Below, one piece after another: positions 8,198 to 16,608 of a stretch of DNA of 64,000 nt. Positions within the stretch are counted from its first letter, which is position 1. Each line of letters starts with the position of its first letter. The notes below the pieces were generated by a model. It had not been told where the DNA came from. It did not search any database and was given only the letters and a program-made list of their open reading frames with translations. This stretch comes from Acidimicrobiia bacterium (GTDB lineage: Bacteria > Actinomycetota > Acidimicrobiia > IMCC26256 > JAMXLJ01). The translations under genes were made by a program, and so were the position numbers. The stretch spans positions 62,001 through 126,000 of the forward strand of contig DASRES010000001.1 in the NCBI GenBank assembly GCA_035651955.1. The letters run 5' to 3'.

Positions 8198-8336
8198 CGC
8201 GCACCGCGCGCAGGGCGTCCGTCCGTGCCACCACTTCACCCACCGCGGTGACTATGTTCCGCGCGCAATGTTGGCAAGCGCGGCGAGCGGAGCGACGGAG
8301 GTGCGGAGCGAGCTCGCCGGCGAGTGAGCGCCCGCG

Positions 8337-8353
8337 GCTCGGGTATCCCGAGC
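8337..8353. terminator. Hairpin downstream of era
   Basis: GCTCGGG-TAT-CCCGAGC is a perfect 7-bp GC stem with a 3-nt loop, extendable with a 2-nt bulge. It may end the era transcript. No T-tract follows, and it belongs to the GAGCG-rich repeat, so terminator function is an inference. Confidence 0.4.
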
Positions 8354-8417
8354 GCCGCAGCGAACGAGCGAGACGGAACAGTCGGACCGGGTTTGTAGCA
8401 GCAGAATCGGGCCGCTA

Positions 8418-8423
8418 TAGAGT
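8418..8423 (+). promoter_or_regulatory. Candidate -10 (TAGAGT) for the cytochrome oxidase operon
   Basis: The sequence CTATAGAGT carries TAGAGT (or TATAGA two bases earlier). A start near 8430 leaves a leader of about 60 nt with a purine-rich ribosome site (GAAGGGG) before ATG 8493. Confidence 0.45.
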
Positions 8424-8492
8424 GCGCCGGAGTCGGGTCGGGCCGTGCGGCGGGCACGACGAGGCGGGGGAACCGTTCACCGGGAAGGGGAC

Positions 8493-9632
8493 ATGAAGCG
8501 TCGCTCCACGCGTCCGAGGCGCTTGGCGGTCCTCGCGCTGCTCGGCGGCGCAGCCGTCGTGCTCGGTGCGTGCAGCGGACCCAAGAACGGCCAGAACTCC
8601 TTCCACCCGAGCGGCCCCTACGCCCACAAGATCGACAACCTCTTCCGACCGATCGCGTTCGTCGCGTGCGGCGTCGGCATCCTCGTCTTCGCGCTCCTGC
8701 TCGTCGCGGTGTTCAAGTTCCGCGAGCGTCCCGGTCATCCGCGCAGCGTGAAGCAGGTGCACGGCAACACGCCGCTCGAGATCACGTGGACGATCATCCC
8801 CGCGGTGATCCTCGCGGTGATCGCGGTGCCGACGATCGCCACGATCTTCGACGTCGCACGCGCGCCCGCCGCCGCCGACACGATCAGCGTCAACGTCGTC
8901 GGCAAGCAGTGGTGGTGGCAGTTCCAGTACCCCAAGGAGAACGTCGTCACCGCGAACGAGCTCGCGATCCCAGTCGACACGCCGGTTCGCCTGTCCTTGC
9001 GCGCGTGCGACCCCACCCTCGGGACGGGCTACACCGGCTGCAGCGTCATCCACAGCTTCTGGGTGCCCCAGCTCGCTGGGAAGATGGACGTCGTCCCCGG
9101 GCGGACGAACCACCTGAACATCCAGGCGAACAAGATCGGGACGTACCTCGGGCAGTGCGCGCAGTACTGCGGGCTCGCGCACGCGGACATGCGCATGCGC
9201 GTCGTCGTCATGTCGAAGGCCGACTACCAGAGCTGGGTCCGCGACCAGCAACAGGGGCCGAGGCAGGCGTTCACGGGCCCGGACAACCAGCCGGCGTCCG
9301 GCGCGCCGACGCTCATGGCGAGCACGTACCACTGCACCAACTGTCACACCGTCGACGACTCGTCGAAGGCGAGCTTCGGCCCGAACCTCACCCACCTCGG
9401 GTCGCGCAGCGTGTTCGCGTCCGGTTCCTACGCACTCACGCGCGACAACCTCGTGACGTGGGTCCGCAACGCGCCGTCGATGCTGCCGATGCAGTCGCAG
9501 AAGTGCCTCCAGCCGCCACCGGCCGCGTGTGTCGGCATGCCGTCGTTCGTCAACCATCTCCCGAAGGGGCAGCAGGCGATGACGCAGCAGGACGCCGAGA
9601 CGATCGCCGACTACCTGCTCGGCCAGAAGTGA
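8493..9632 (+). CDS. ctaC: Cytochrome c oxidase subunit II with fused cytochrome c (caa3 type)
   Basis: 379 residues. A lipoprotein signal with lipobox LGAC is followed by two transmembrane helices and a cupredoxin domain with CuA ligands (IHSF His; QCAQYCGLAHADM with two Cys, His, Met). A cytochrome c domain then carries the heme motif CTNCH and a likely distal Met in VGMPSF. Gln replaces the usual Glu between the CuA cysteines, a change known in other oxidases. It takes electrons from cytochrome c, or uses its own heme as entry, and passes them to subunit I. Confidence 0.95.
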   Translation: MKRRSTRPRRLAVLALLGGAAVVLGACSGPKNGQNSFHPSGPYAHKIDNLFRPIAFVACGVGILVFALLLVAVFKFRERPGHPRSVKQVHGNTPLEITWTIIPAVILAVIAVPTIATIFDVARAPAAADTISVNVVGKQWWWQFQYPKENVVTANELAIPVDTPVRLSLRACDPTLGTGYTGCSVIHSFWVPQLAGKMDVVPGRTNHLNIQANKIGTYLGQCAQYCGLAHADMRMRVVVMSKADYQSWVRDQQQGPRQAFTGPDNQPASGAPTLMASTYHCTNCHTVDDSSKASFGPNLTHLGSRSVFASGSYALTRDNLVTWVRNAPSMLPMQSQKCLQPPPAACVGMPSFVNHLPKGQQAMTQQDAETIADYLLGQK

Positions 9633-9696
9633 CGCCGGGACCCGACGGGATGACCGTGCACGCGACCGTTCGCTTCATGCACGAGGGGGTGAACCG

Positions 9697-11682
9697 ATGA
9701 CGACCGTTTCGGACGCGGCGACGACGACGGTTCCGACTCGGCGAGTCGACGTCTTCCGGCGGCCCCGCGCCACGACCGGCTTCTGGAGCTGGTTGACGAC
9801 CGTCGACCACAAGAAGATCGGGATCATGTACGGCGTCACCGCCATGGTCTTCCTGCTCGTCGGCGGGATCGAGGCGCTGCTCATCCGCCTGCAGCTCGCG
9901 CAGCCGAACGGCAAGGTCCTGACCGCGGCGCAGTACAACGAGATGTTCACGATGCACGGCACCACCATGATCTTCCTCATGGGGATGCCGCTCGCGATCG
10001 CGTTCGCGAACTACCTCGTGCCGCTCATGATCGGCGCGCGCGACGTCGCGTTCCCGCGGCTGAACTGCTTCGGCTACTGGGTGTTCCTCTTCGGTGGGAT
10101 CTTCCTGTACTCGAGCTTCGTGCTCGGCGGCGCGCCGAACGGCGGCTGGTTCGGGTACACGCCGCTCACGAGCACGCCGATGTCGGCCGGGTACCTGCCC
10201 GGACACGGCCCTGACTTCTGGGCCGTCGGCATCGTGATGCTCGGCATCGGGTCGATCACCGCGTCGCTGAACTTCATCGTCACGATCCTGAACATGCGCG
10301 CGCCGGGCATGACGCTGCTGCGGATGCCGCCGTTCGTGTGGATGATGCTCGTGACGGCGTTCCTGACGCTGTTCGCGATGCCGCTCGTCACCGCAGCGCT
10401 GTTCATGGTCTTCTTCGACCGGAACTTCGGCACGAACTTCTTCAACGCGTACGCCGGCGGCGACCCGCTGCTGTACCAGAACCTGTTCTGGATGTTCGGC
10501 CACCCGGAGGTCTACATCCTGATCCTGCCGGGCTTCGGCATGGTCTCGGAGATCCTCCCGGTCATGTCGCGCAAGCCGCTGTTCGGGTACGCGGTCGTCG
10601 TGTTCTCCGGCGTCGCGATCGGGTTCCTCGGCTGGGGCGTGTGGGCGCACCACATGTTCACGACCGGACTCGGCCCGGTCGCGGTCTCGGCGTTCGGCAT
10701 CTCGACGATGCTCATCGCGATCCCGACCGGGGTGAAGATCTTCAACTGGCTCGGGACGATCTGGGGCGGGTCGTTACGCCTGAACACCGCGATGCTCTTC
10801 GCGCTCGGGTTCATCGCGCAGTTCACGATCGGTGGGCTCTCGGGTGTGCTCCACGCGGTCGTCCCCTCCGACACGCAGCAGCACGACACCTACTTCGTGA
10901 TCGCGCACTTCCACTACGTGTTGTTCGGCGGTCTGGTGTTCGCGTTCTTCGGCGGCCTCTTCTACTGGTTCCCCAAGCTGTACGGCCGCTACCTGAACGA
11001 GAAGCTCGGCAAGTGGACGTTCTGGACGGTCCTCGTCGGGTTCAACCTGACGTTCTTCCCGATGCACCTCGTCGGTCTCCAGGGCATGCCGCGCCGCACG
11101 TACACCTATCCGTCGAACATGGGATGGACGTTCCTCAACCGCCTCGAGTCCGCAGGCTCGTTCATCATCGCCATCGGCGTGCTGCTGCTGGTGATCAACC
11201 TCTGGGTCAGCCGCAAGCACGGCGAGCCCGCGCCGTCCGACGCGTGGGACGGCCGCACGTTGGAGTGGTCCATCCCGTCGCCGCCCCCCGAGTACAACTT
11301 CGCGGAGATCCCCGTCGTCCACTCACGTGACGACTGGTGGCACCGCAAGTACACCGAGGACGACGAGGGCCGGCTCGTCCGTCTGCCGCGCGGCGGCGCG
11401 GACGACGACGTCCCCAGCGAGCACGGCATCCCGGGTGACGTCCCCGGCGCGCAGGGCACCGTCGCGACGACGCCGCGCGGCCCGGTCGAGCCCGCCGTGA
11501 CGCACGGCGCGGGGCACGCCATCCACATGCCGACCCCGTCGTACTGGCCCCTCGTGATGGGTCTCGGCCTTCCGATCCTCGCCTACGGGGCCGTCTTCCA
11601 GAACGTGTGGTTCGTGCCGTTCGGTCTGTTGCTCGTGTTCTTCGGGCTGTTCGGCTGGGCGCAGGAACCGGCGACGGAGTAG
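9697..11682 (+). CDS. ctaD: Cytochrome c oxidase subunit I
   Basis: 661 residues. It has the heme-copper core: MHGTTMIF (low-spin heme His), FGHPEVYILILPGFG (CuB His, the proton-channel Glu and the cross-linked Tyr, so an A1-type enzyme), HHMFTTG (two CuB His) and AHFHYVL (heme His pair). The core ends near residue 545. A Pro-rich loop and two further hydrophobic helices (about residues 615-655) form an extra C-terminal extension. The product reduces O2 and pumps protons. ATG 9697 lies 64 nt after ctaC. Confidence 0.97.
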   Translation: MTTVSDAATTTVPTRRVDVFRRPRATTGFWSWLTTVDHKKIGIMYGVTAMVFLLVGGIEALLIRLQLAQPNGKVLTAAQYNEMFTMHGTTMIFLMGMPLAIAFANYLVPLMIGARDVAFPRLNCFGYWVFLFGGIFLYSSFVLGGAPNGGWFGYTPLTSTPMSAGYLPGHGPDFWAVGIVMLGIGSITASLNFIVTILNMRAPGMTLLRMPPFVWMMLVTAFLTLFAMPLVTAALFMVFFDRNFGTNFFNAYAGGDPLLYQNLFWMFGHPEVYILILPGFGMVSEILPVMSRKPLFGYAVVVFSGVAIGFLGWGVWAHHMFTTGLGPVAVSAFGISTMLIAIPTGVKIFNWLGTIWGGSLRLNTAMLFALGFIAQFTIGGLSGVLHAVVPSDTQQHDTYFVIAHFHYVLFGGLVFAFFGGLFYWFPKLYGRYLNEKLGKWTFWTVLVGFNLTFFPMHLVGLQGMPRRTYTYPSNMGWTFLNRLESAGSFIIAIGVLLLVINLWVSRKHGEPAPSDAWDGRTLEWSIPSPPPEYNFAEIPVVHSRDDWWHRKYTEDDEGRLVRLPRGGADDDVPSEHGIPGDVPGAQGTVATTPRGPVEPAVTHGAGHAIHMPTPSYWPLVMGLGLPILAYGAVFQNVWFVPFGLLLVFFGLFGWAQEPATE

Positions 11683-11685
11683 ACG

Positions 11686-12297
11686 ATGCAGGAGACCGCG
11701 CTCGCCCCGCCGCACGAGGCGTACGACACGCACGGCACCGCGACCGGCGTCACGAACGCCAAGCTCGCGATGTGGCTGTTCCTGTCGTCGGAGTGCCTGC
11801 TCTTCGGTGCCTTCATCTCCGCGTACCTGCTCTACAAGGGGCGGACCCACGGTGTGAAGGCGTCGCAGGTGTTCGACATCCCCTTCACGTCGACGACGTC
11901 GTTCATCCTGCTGATGAGCAGTCTCACGATGGTGCTCGCGCTCGCCGCGATCCAGCGCGGCGACCACCGTCGCTTCCGGGTGTGGATCGTCGCGACCGCG
12001 CTGTTCGGGCTGACGTTCATCGGTGGTCAGGTCTACGAGTTCACGAACTTCTTCCGCGAGCACCACCTCTCGCTGCACACGAACCTGCTCGGCACGACGT
12101 TCTTCGTCCTGACCGGCCTGCACGGCGTGCACGTCACGGGCGGGATCATCTGGCTGCTTTCCCTGTTCGGTCTGTCGACGCAGGGACGGCTGAGCACCGC
12201 GGACTCCGAGAAGGTCGAGATCGCCGGTCTCTACTGGCACTTCGTCGACGTCGTGTGGATCGTCATCTTCACCGTCGTCTACCTGGTCCCGAAGTAG
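11686..12297 (+). CDS. ctaE: Cytochrome c oxidase subunit III
   Basis: 203 residues with five predicted helices. Family motifs include LFLSSECLLFGAF near the N-terminus, LGTTFFVLTGLHGVHVTGG, and a C-terminal WHFVDVVWI. It begins 3 nt after ctaD. Subunit III stabilises the catalytic core and the proton supply; the short five-helix form is usual in actinobacteria. Confidence 0.96.
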   Translation: MQETALAPPHEAYDTHGTATGVTNAKLAMWLFLSSECLLFGAFISAYLLYKGRTHGVKASQVFDIPFTSTTSFILLMSSLTMVLALAAIQRGDHRRFRVWIVATALFGLTFIGGQVYEFTNFFREHHLSLHTNLLGTTFFVLTGLHGVHVTGGIIWLLSLFGLSTQGRLSTADSEKVEIAGLYWHFVDVVWIVIFTVVYLVPK

Positions 12298-12313
12298 AAG
12301 TGGGAGACGCGTC

Positions 12314-12736
12314 GTGACCGAGAGGCACACGCCGGCCGGAGACGCCGAGGTCGTACCGGGCGGGCTCGAGTTCGCGCCGGGCGAGGAACCGGAGCACCTG
12401 GGCGACGTCCCCCCACAGGCGCTCCCGATGCTGCCGGGCGAGGTGCGGCCGCACCCCACGCCGTTCCAGTACGTGATGGTCGGCGTCGTGCTCGTCGTCC
12501 TCACCGCGCTCGAGGTGACCGTCTCCTACCTGACGGGCGACATCCCGAACGGACTGATCCTGCTGATGCTGCTCGTGTTCATGGTGACGAAGTTCGCGCT
12601 CGTCGCGGCGTGGTTCATGCACCTGAAGACGGATCGTCCGATCTTCCGCCGGATGTTCGCGGTCGGCATCGTCGCCGCGATCGTGCTGTACGGCGTGGTG
12701 CTGTCGACGCTGCACGTCTGGCAGCACCACGCATGA
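12314..12736 (+). CDS. ctaF: Cytochrome oxidase subunit IV-like protein
   Basis: 140 residues. A polar N-terminal ~50 residues is followed by three hydrophobic segments and the sequence AAWFMHLKTDRP, typical of bacterial COX4/CyoD-like subunits. It lies 16 nt after ctaE and 4 nt before the ctaG-like gene. It is presumed to be a structural subunit of the oxidase. Confidence 0.88.
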   Translation: MTERHTPAGDAEVVPGGLEFAPGEEPEHLGDVPPQALPMLPGEVRPHPTPFQYVMVGVVLVVLTALEVTVSYLTGDIPNGLILLMLLVFMVTKFALVAAWFMHLKTDRPIFRRMFAVGIVAAIVLYGVVLSTLHVWQHHA

Positions 12737-12740
12737 GCCG

Positions 12741-13616
12741 ATGCCGGTGACCGTTCTCGCGGCCGCGGCCCGGTTCCCAGCGTGGCAGCCCCACCCGGAC
12801 GTCTGGTTGCTGATCGCGCTGCTCGGGACCGGGTACGCCCTCGCGATCGTGCGCGTCGGACCGCGGGTCGCGCCCCCGGGACGCGTCGTGACGCGCAGGC
12901 AGGTCGCGTGCTTCTCGGCGGGCTTGCTCGCGACGTGGATGGTGTCGGACTGGCCCGTGCACGACATCGCCGAGAAGGCGAACTACAGCGTGCACATGAT
13001 GCAGCACCTGACGTTCTCGTTGATCGCCGCGCCGCTGATCCTGCTCGGTACACCGGGCTGGCTGGCGCGCTGGGTGCTCGGTCCCGAGTGGCTCTTCCGG
13101 ACGGTTCGCGCGCTCGCGCGGTTCTTCCCGGCGGTGATCCTCTACAACGTCGTGCTCGTCGTCGCGCACTGGCCGACCGTGGTCGACCTCACGCTGCACA
13201 ACGGCTTCTACCACTTCCTCGCGCACTGCGTGATCTTCGTGACCGCGCTGATCGTGTGGCTCCCGGTGCTGAGCCCGATCCCCGAGATCCCGCGCTACTC
13301 ACCACCGATGCAGATGGTCTACCTGTTCCTGCAGTCCGTGGTGCCGACGATCCCGGCGTCGTTCCTGACGTTCGGTAGCGCGCCCCTGTACCACTACTAC
13401 GAGCACGTGCACCAGCTGTTCGGGTTCAGCACGCTCGACGACCAGCGCCTCGCGGGCCTGATCATGAAGCTCGGTGGCGGGCTCGTGCTCTGGATGCTGA
13501 TCACGATCGTGTTCTTCCGCTGGTTCGCGGAGGAAGAGGGTGGGAACACGCCGCGGCGCGGGCGCGCCGCGGACCGCGAGCTGCGTGAGCTGCAAGAGAT
13601 AGGGATGGCGACCTGA
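12741..13616 (+). CDS. ctaG: CtaG-type (caa3) cytochrome oxidase assembly protein
   Basis: 291 residues, about seven transmembrane helices. Motifs of the CtaG_Caa3 family: YSVHMMQHL, NGFYHFLAH, and histidines in helix regions likely to bind copper. In Bacillus, CtaG of this family is needed for caa3 oxidase assembly. The stop overlaps the next start by one base. No Sco-like thiol copper chaperone occurs in the operon. Confidence 0.92.
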   Translation: MPVTVLAAAARFPAWQPHPDVWLLIALLGTGYALAIVRVGPRVAPPGRVVTRRQVACFSAGLLATWMVSDWPVHDIAEKANYSVHMMQHLTFSLIAAPLILLGTPGWLARWVLGPEWLFRTVRALARFFPAVILYNVVLVVAHWPTVVDLTLHNGFYHFLAHCVIFVTALIVWLPVLSPIPEIPRYSPPMQMVYLFLQSVVPTIPASFLTFGSAPLYHYYEHVHQLFGFSTLDDQRLAGLIMKLGGGLVLWMLITIVFFRWFAEEEGGNTPRRGRAADRELRELQEIGMAT

Positions 13617-14455
13617 TGGCCACGGCCGAACTGCCCCAGGGCGAGGATCCGATCGAGCGGGAACGGCGTGAGATCAAGCACCGCATGCTGCTCGCGCTCG
13701 TCATCCCCGTCGTCGTCGTGCTCGCGGTCATCTTCTACGTCATCAACTTCTCGCGCGTGTTGCTCGCGGGCACGGGCAACCCTGCCGTCGTCGTCGCCGC
13801 GATCGTCACCGTCCTGATCCTCGGGGGTGCCACGCTGATCGCGGCCCGTCCCCGGCTGCGGACCTCGTCGCTCGTGCTCATCATCTCGTTCGCGTTGCTC
13901 GTCGTCCTCGGGGGTGGCTCGATCGTCCTCGGTCACTCCGAGGAGAAGAAGGCGGCGGCCGGTCCGTCCGCGCCGACCGGACCCGCGGTCGCGACGTTGA
14001 CGGTGGACGCGCTGCCGACGCTGTCGTTCCAGTCGAAGGAGTTCACGATCCCGGCCGGGATCATCAACGTGATCTACGTCGACAAGGGCGGGACGCACAC
14101 GCTCGTGTGGGACGACCCGAAGCTGAGCTACTTCGAGCTCAAGGTCCCCGGCGGGCCGACCGAGGGCAAGGTCGAGGTGCAGCCGGGCTCGTACACCATC
14201 TACTGCTCGATCCCGGGCCACCGCGAGGCGGGCATGTTCGCGACTGTGACCGTCACGGCCGGCGCGCCGCCCGCGACGCAGCCGGGCACGCAGACGCCGG
14301 CCAACACGACCGCGACGACGCAGGCGGCCGGGACGAACGGACCGGCGCCCGGCACGCCGACCCCGTCGAGCAACCCGCTGCCGTCCAGCGGGAACACGGG
14401 CGGCGGGCAGCCGAGCGGCGGCACCACGCGCAACGGCACGACGCCGAGCAGCTGA
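13616..14455 (+). CDS. Membrane-anchored cupredoxin (blue copper) protein
   Basis: 279 residues. Three hydrophobic stretches lie in the first ~105 residues, then a cupredoxin fold with type-1 copper ligands: His in GGTHTLVWDD, and Cys, His and Met in YCSIPGHREAGM. A long Thr/Pro/Gly-rich tail (about residues 220-279) follows, probably outside the cell. Co-transcription with the oxidase suggests electron donation to ctaC or copper handling. No named family is recognised beyond cupredoxin. Confidence 0.82.
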   Translation: MATAELPQGEDPIERERREIKHRMLLALVIPVVVVLAVIFYVINFSRVLLAGTGNPAVVVAAIVTVLILGGATLIAARPRLRTSSLVLIISFALLVVLGGGSIVLGHSEEKKAAAGPSAPTGPAVATLTVDALPTLSFQSKEFTIPAGIINVIYVDKGGTHTLVWDDPKLSYFELKVPGGPTEGKVEVQPGSYTIYCSIPGHREAGMFATVTVTAGAPPATQPGTQTPANTTATTQAAGTNGPAPGTPTPSSNPLPSSGNTGGGQPSGGTTRNGTTPSS

Positions 14456-14456
14456 C

Positions 14457-14846
14457 GTGCGCGTGCGGCTCCGCGTGGGCGCGGTCGTGCTCGTGCCGCT
14501 GTGCGCGTGGGTGCTCGGCGCGTGCGGCGGGGGCAAGGGGTCGAGCTACCAGCAGCCGGCCGGTGCCGCGATCGGGACGATCACGATCCAGGCCGGCAAC
14601 CTCTTCTTCAAGCCGGACAAGCTGACCGTCGACCGCCCGGGCATCTACGACGTCGAGCTCAAGAACACCCAGAGCGGCGCGCACACGCTCGTGTTCGACG
14701 ACGTGAAGGGCTTCGAGCTCGAGGTCACGGGCGACGGCAGCACCGACGCGAAGAAGGTCGACCTGACCGCGGGGACACACAAGTTCCACTGCACGATCCC
14801 GGGCCACGCCGCCGCGGGGATGAAGGGAACGTTGACCGTCAGGTGA
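14457..14846 (+). CDS. Cupredoxin lipoprotein
   Basis: 129 residues. Signal peptide with lipobox LGAC, then one cupredoxin domain with His in GAHTLVFDD and Cys/His/Met in HCTIPGHAAAGM: a complete type-1 site. It looks like a relative of the preceding gene's copper domain. GTG 14457 is the chosen start, one base after the upstream stop codon. Its 3' end overlaps the convergent lipid kinase gene by 8 bp. Confidence 0.83.
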   Translation: MRVRLRVGAVVLVPLCAWVLGACGGGKGSSYQQPAGAAIGTITIQAGNLFFKPDKLTVDRPGIYDVELKNTQSGAHTLVFDDVKGFELEVTGDGSTDAKKVDLTAGTHKFHCTIPGHAAAGMKGTLTVR

Positions 14847-15732
14847 TCGCCGAGTCGCGCGGCACCATCACGCGCAACGCACGCGGGACGGTCTCGAGCC
14901 GCGCCGGCAGCGGACCGACGCGCTCGCCGCTCGCGTAGAGGTCGATGCCGCCGTCGAGCGACTCGATCGTGACCGTCGCGCCTCGGAGCACCGAGACCGC
15001 GGGGTGCTTCGTGTGCGTACCCGCGAAGACGCGCGGGAAGTTCACGACGAAGCCCGGCACGCTGATCCGCCCGATGACGCACACGTCGAAGACGCCGTCG
15101 TCGAGCCGCGCGTCCGGCGCGATCTGCATCCCGCCGCCGTAGACCGGGCCGTTGCCGACCGCGAGCAACCACGCGTCGACATCACGCGGCTCGCCGTCGT
15201 CGACGCGGACCCGGAAGCGGCGCGGGCGGTACACCGCGAGCGTGCGTGCCACACCCGCGAGGTACAGAGCCGTACCGCTGAGCCGGCGCACCTCGTTGGC
15301 CCACCGGTTGACCTCGGCGTCGAACCCGGTGTTCGCGACCGAGCAGAACCAGCGGCCGTCGACACGGCCGAGGTCGACCGTGATCTCGTGACCGTCCGAC
15401 AACGTCCGCACCGCGCCGGTCAGGTTCCGACGACGGATGCCGAGCGTGCGCGCGAAGTCGTTCCCCGCGCCCGTCGGGACGATCCCGACGAGACCGCCGC
15501 ACTCGGCGGCGATGCCGGCGACGAGCGCGACCGTCCCGTCACCACCGCACACGAGCACGCCGCGATCCTGCGCGAACGCCTCGCGGGCGATCGACGCCGT
15601 CTCGTCGACGTCCGCGGCGACCCGTACGTCGACGTCCGCGCCCGTCCCCGTGAGCTCCGACGTCAGCGTCGGCAGCATCCGGCGCGTGCGGCCGCGGCCG
15701 GCGGAGGGGTTCACGACCGCGGTCCAGCGCAT
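14839..15732 (-). CDS. dagK: Diacylglycerol/sphingoid lipid kinase family protein
   Basis: 297 residues, complete. DAGK catalytic domain with VNPSAGRG, the nucleotide loop GGDGTVALVAG and PTGAGNDFAR, plus the C-terminal beta-sandwich with ERVGPLPA. The family phosphorylates diacylglycerol or related lipids (DgkB/YegS-like); the exact substrate is unknown. ATG 15732 is supported by the minus-strand hexamer TATCGT 9 nt upstream. It is divergent from uppS, 36 bp apart, which suits a lipid/cell-envelope pair. Confidence 0.9.
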   Translation of the reverse strand: MRWTAVVNPSAGRGRTRRMLPTLTSELTGTGADVDVRVAADVDETASIAREAFAQDRGVLVCGGDGTVALVAGIAAECGGLVGIVPTGAGNDFARTLGIRRRNLTGAVRTLSDGHEITVDLGRVDGRWFCSVANTGFDAEVNRWANEVRRLSGTALYLAGVARTLAVYRPRRFRVRVDDGEPRDVDAWLLAVGNGPVYGGGMQIAPDARLDDGVFDVCVIGRISVPGFVVNFPRVFAGTHTKHPAVSVLRGATVTIESLDGGIDLYASGERVGPLPARLETVPRALRVMVPRDSAIT

Positions 15733-15741
15733 GCGGCCGGG

Positions 15742-15747
15742 ACGATA
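15742..15747 (-). promoter_or_regulatory. dagK -10 element TATCGT
   Basis: On the minus strand TATCGT ends 9 nt before ATG 15732. It stands 8 bp from the opposing uppS hexamer, so the two promoters are back to back. Confidence 0.45.
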
Positions 15748-15755
15748 TCTGCTTG

Positions 15756-15761
15756 TAGGTT
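15756..15761 (+). promoter_or_regulatory. uppS -10 element TAGGTT, leaderless type
   Basis: TAGGTT is followed by 7 nt and then GTG 15769, which supports that start. Confidence 0.55.
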
Positions 15762-15768
15762 GAGCGCC

Positions 15769-16500
15769 GTGCACGATCTCGACGCCAGCCGCATGCCCCG
15801 ACACGTCGCGATCGTGATGGACGGCAACGGCCGTTGGGCCAAGCGCCGGGGCCTCAAGCGCACCGACGGTCACGCGGCCGGTGAGGAGGCGCTCTTCGAC
15901 ACCGTCGAGGGCGCACTCGAGATCGGGCTCCAGTGGATGACCGTCTACGCGTTCTCGACCGAGAACTGGCGCCGGCCGATCGACGAGGTGCGCTTCCTCA
16001 TGCACTTCAACGAGAGCCTGCTGCTTCGCCGTCGTGACGACCTGAACGAGCGCGGCGTGCGGGTGCGGTTCATCGGGCGTCGCGGCGGGCGGGTGCCGGC
16101 CCGGCTCCGCCGGCAGATCAGCGACGCCGAGGAGCTCACACACCGCAACCGGCGCATGACGCTCACGTTCGCGTTCAACTACGGCGGGCGGGCCGAGCTC
16201 GTCGACGCGGTCCGCGCGATCGCGACCGACGCCGCGTCGGGGCGCGTCCGTGCCGACAAGGTCGACGAGCGGATCATCGCGCGTCATCTCTACGCGCCCG
16301 ACATGCCCGATCCCGATCTGCTCGTGCGCACGTCGGGCGAGTACCGCATCTCGAACTACCTGCTGTGGGAGCTCGCGTACTCGGAGCTGTACTTCACCGA
16401 CGTGCTGTGGCCCGACTTCCGGCGCGAGCACCTGTTCGAGGCGATCCGCGAGTACCAGCGCCGCGAGCGCCGCTTCGGCGCCGTGGACGAGGGGGGGTAG
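15769..16500 (+). CDS. uppS: Isoprenyl transferase (undecaprenyl/decaprenyl diphosphate synthase family)
   Basis: 243 residues. Cis-prenyltransferase signature HVAIVMDGNGRWAKRR with catalytic Asp, FSTENWRRP, and the C-terminal LLVRTSGEYRISN and DVLWPDF motifs. It makes the polyprenyl carrier for cell-wall precursors. The start GTG 15769 fits the hexamer TAGGTT 7 nt upstream; MPRHVAIV lies a few residues in and could be an alternative start. recO follows beyond a strong inverted repeat. Confidence 0.95.
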   Translation: MHDLDASRMPRHVAIVMDGNGRWAKRRGLKRTDGHAAGEEALFDTVEGALEIGLQWMTVYAFSTENWRRPIDEVRFLMHFNESLLLRRRDDLNERGVRVRFIGRRGGRVPARLRRQISDAEELTHRNRRMTLTFAFNYGGRAELVDAVRAIATDAASGRVRADKVDERIIARHLYAPDMPDPDLLVRTSGEYRISNYLLWELAYSELYFTDVLWPDFRREHLFEAIREYQRRERRFGAVDEGG

Positions 16501-16531
16501 CGCCGCCTCGACCGCGGCCACCGCCGGCCCG

Positions 16532-16575
16532 GTTGGTACACAACTCGCGGTCAGAGGCGCGACTTGTGTCCCAAC
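16532..16575. repeat. 18-bp inverted repeat between uppS and recO
   Basis: Left arm GTTGGTACACAACTCGCG (16532-16549), 8-nt loop, right arm CGCGACTTGTGTCCCAAC (16558-16575); 16 of 18 positions pair. It ends 21 bp before the recO -10 hexamer. It could act as a terminator of uppS or as an operator over the -35 region of recO. Confidence 0.7.
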
Positions 16576-16596
16576 GCGGGATCACAGGGGCGTAAC

Positions 16597-16602
16597 TACA
16601 CT
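16597..16602 (+). promoter_or_regulatory. recO -10 element TACACT, leaderless type
   Basis: TACACT ends 6 nt before GTG 16609; the start codon should be the first transcribed codon. Confidence 0.6.
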
Positions 16603-16608
16603 GGTGTC

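Larger units (their letters stand above)
8198..8492. other. era-ctaC intergenic region
   Basis: 295 bp without a convincing gene. It holds a TATGTT hexamer (8253-8258) 9 nt before a 19-codon ATG frame (8268-8327), a GAGCG-rich stretch, the hairpin GCTCGGG-TAT-CCCGAGC (8337-8353), and a promoter candidate before ctaC. Confidence 0.6.

Noticed and set aside
10000-11000. Second cytochrome oxidase or bd-type genes hidden in other frames
   Set aside because: Other frames through ctaD only give antisense or frame-shifted translations without heme-binding motifs.
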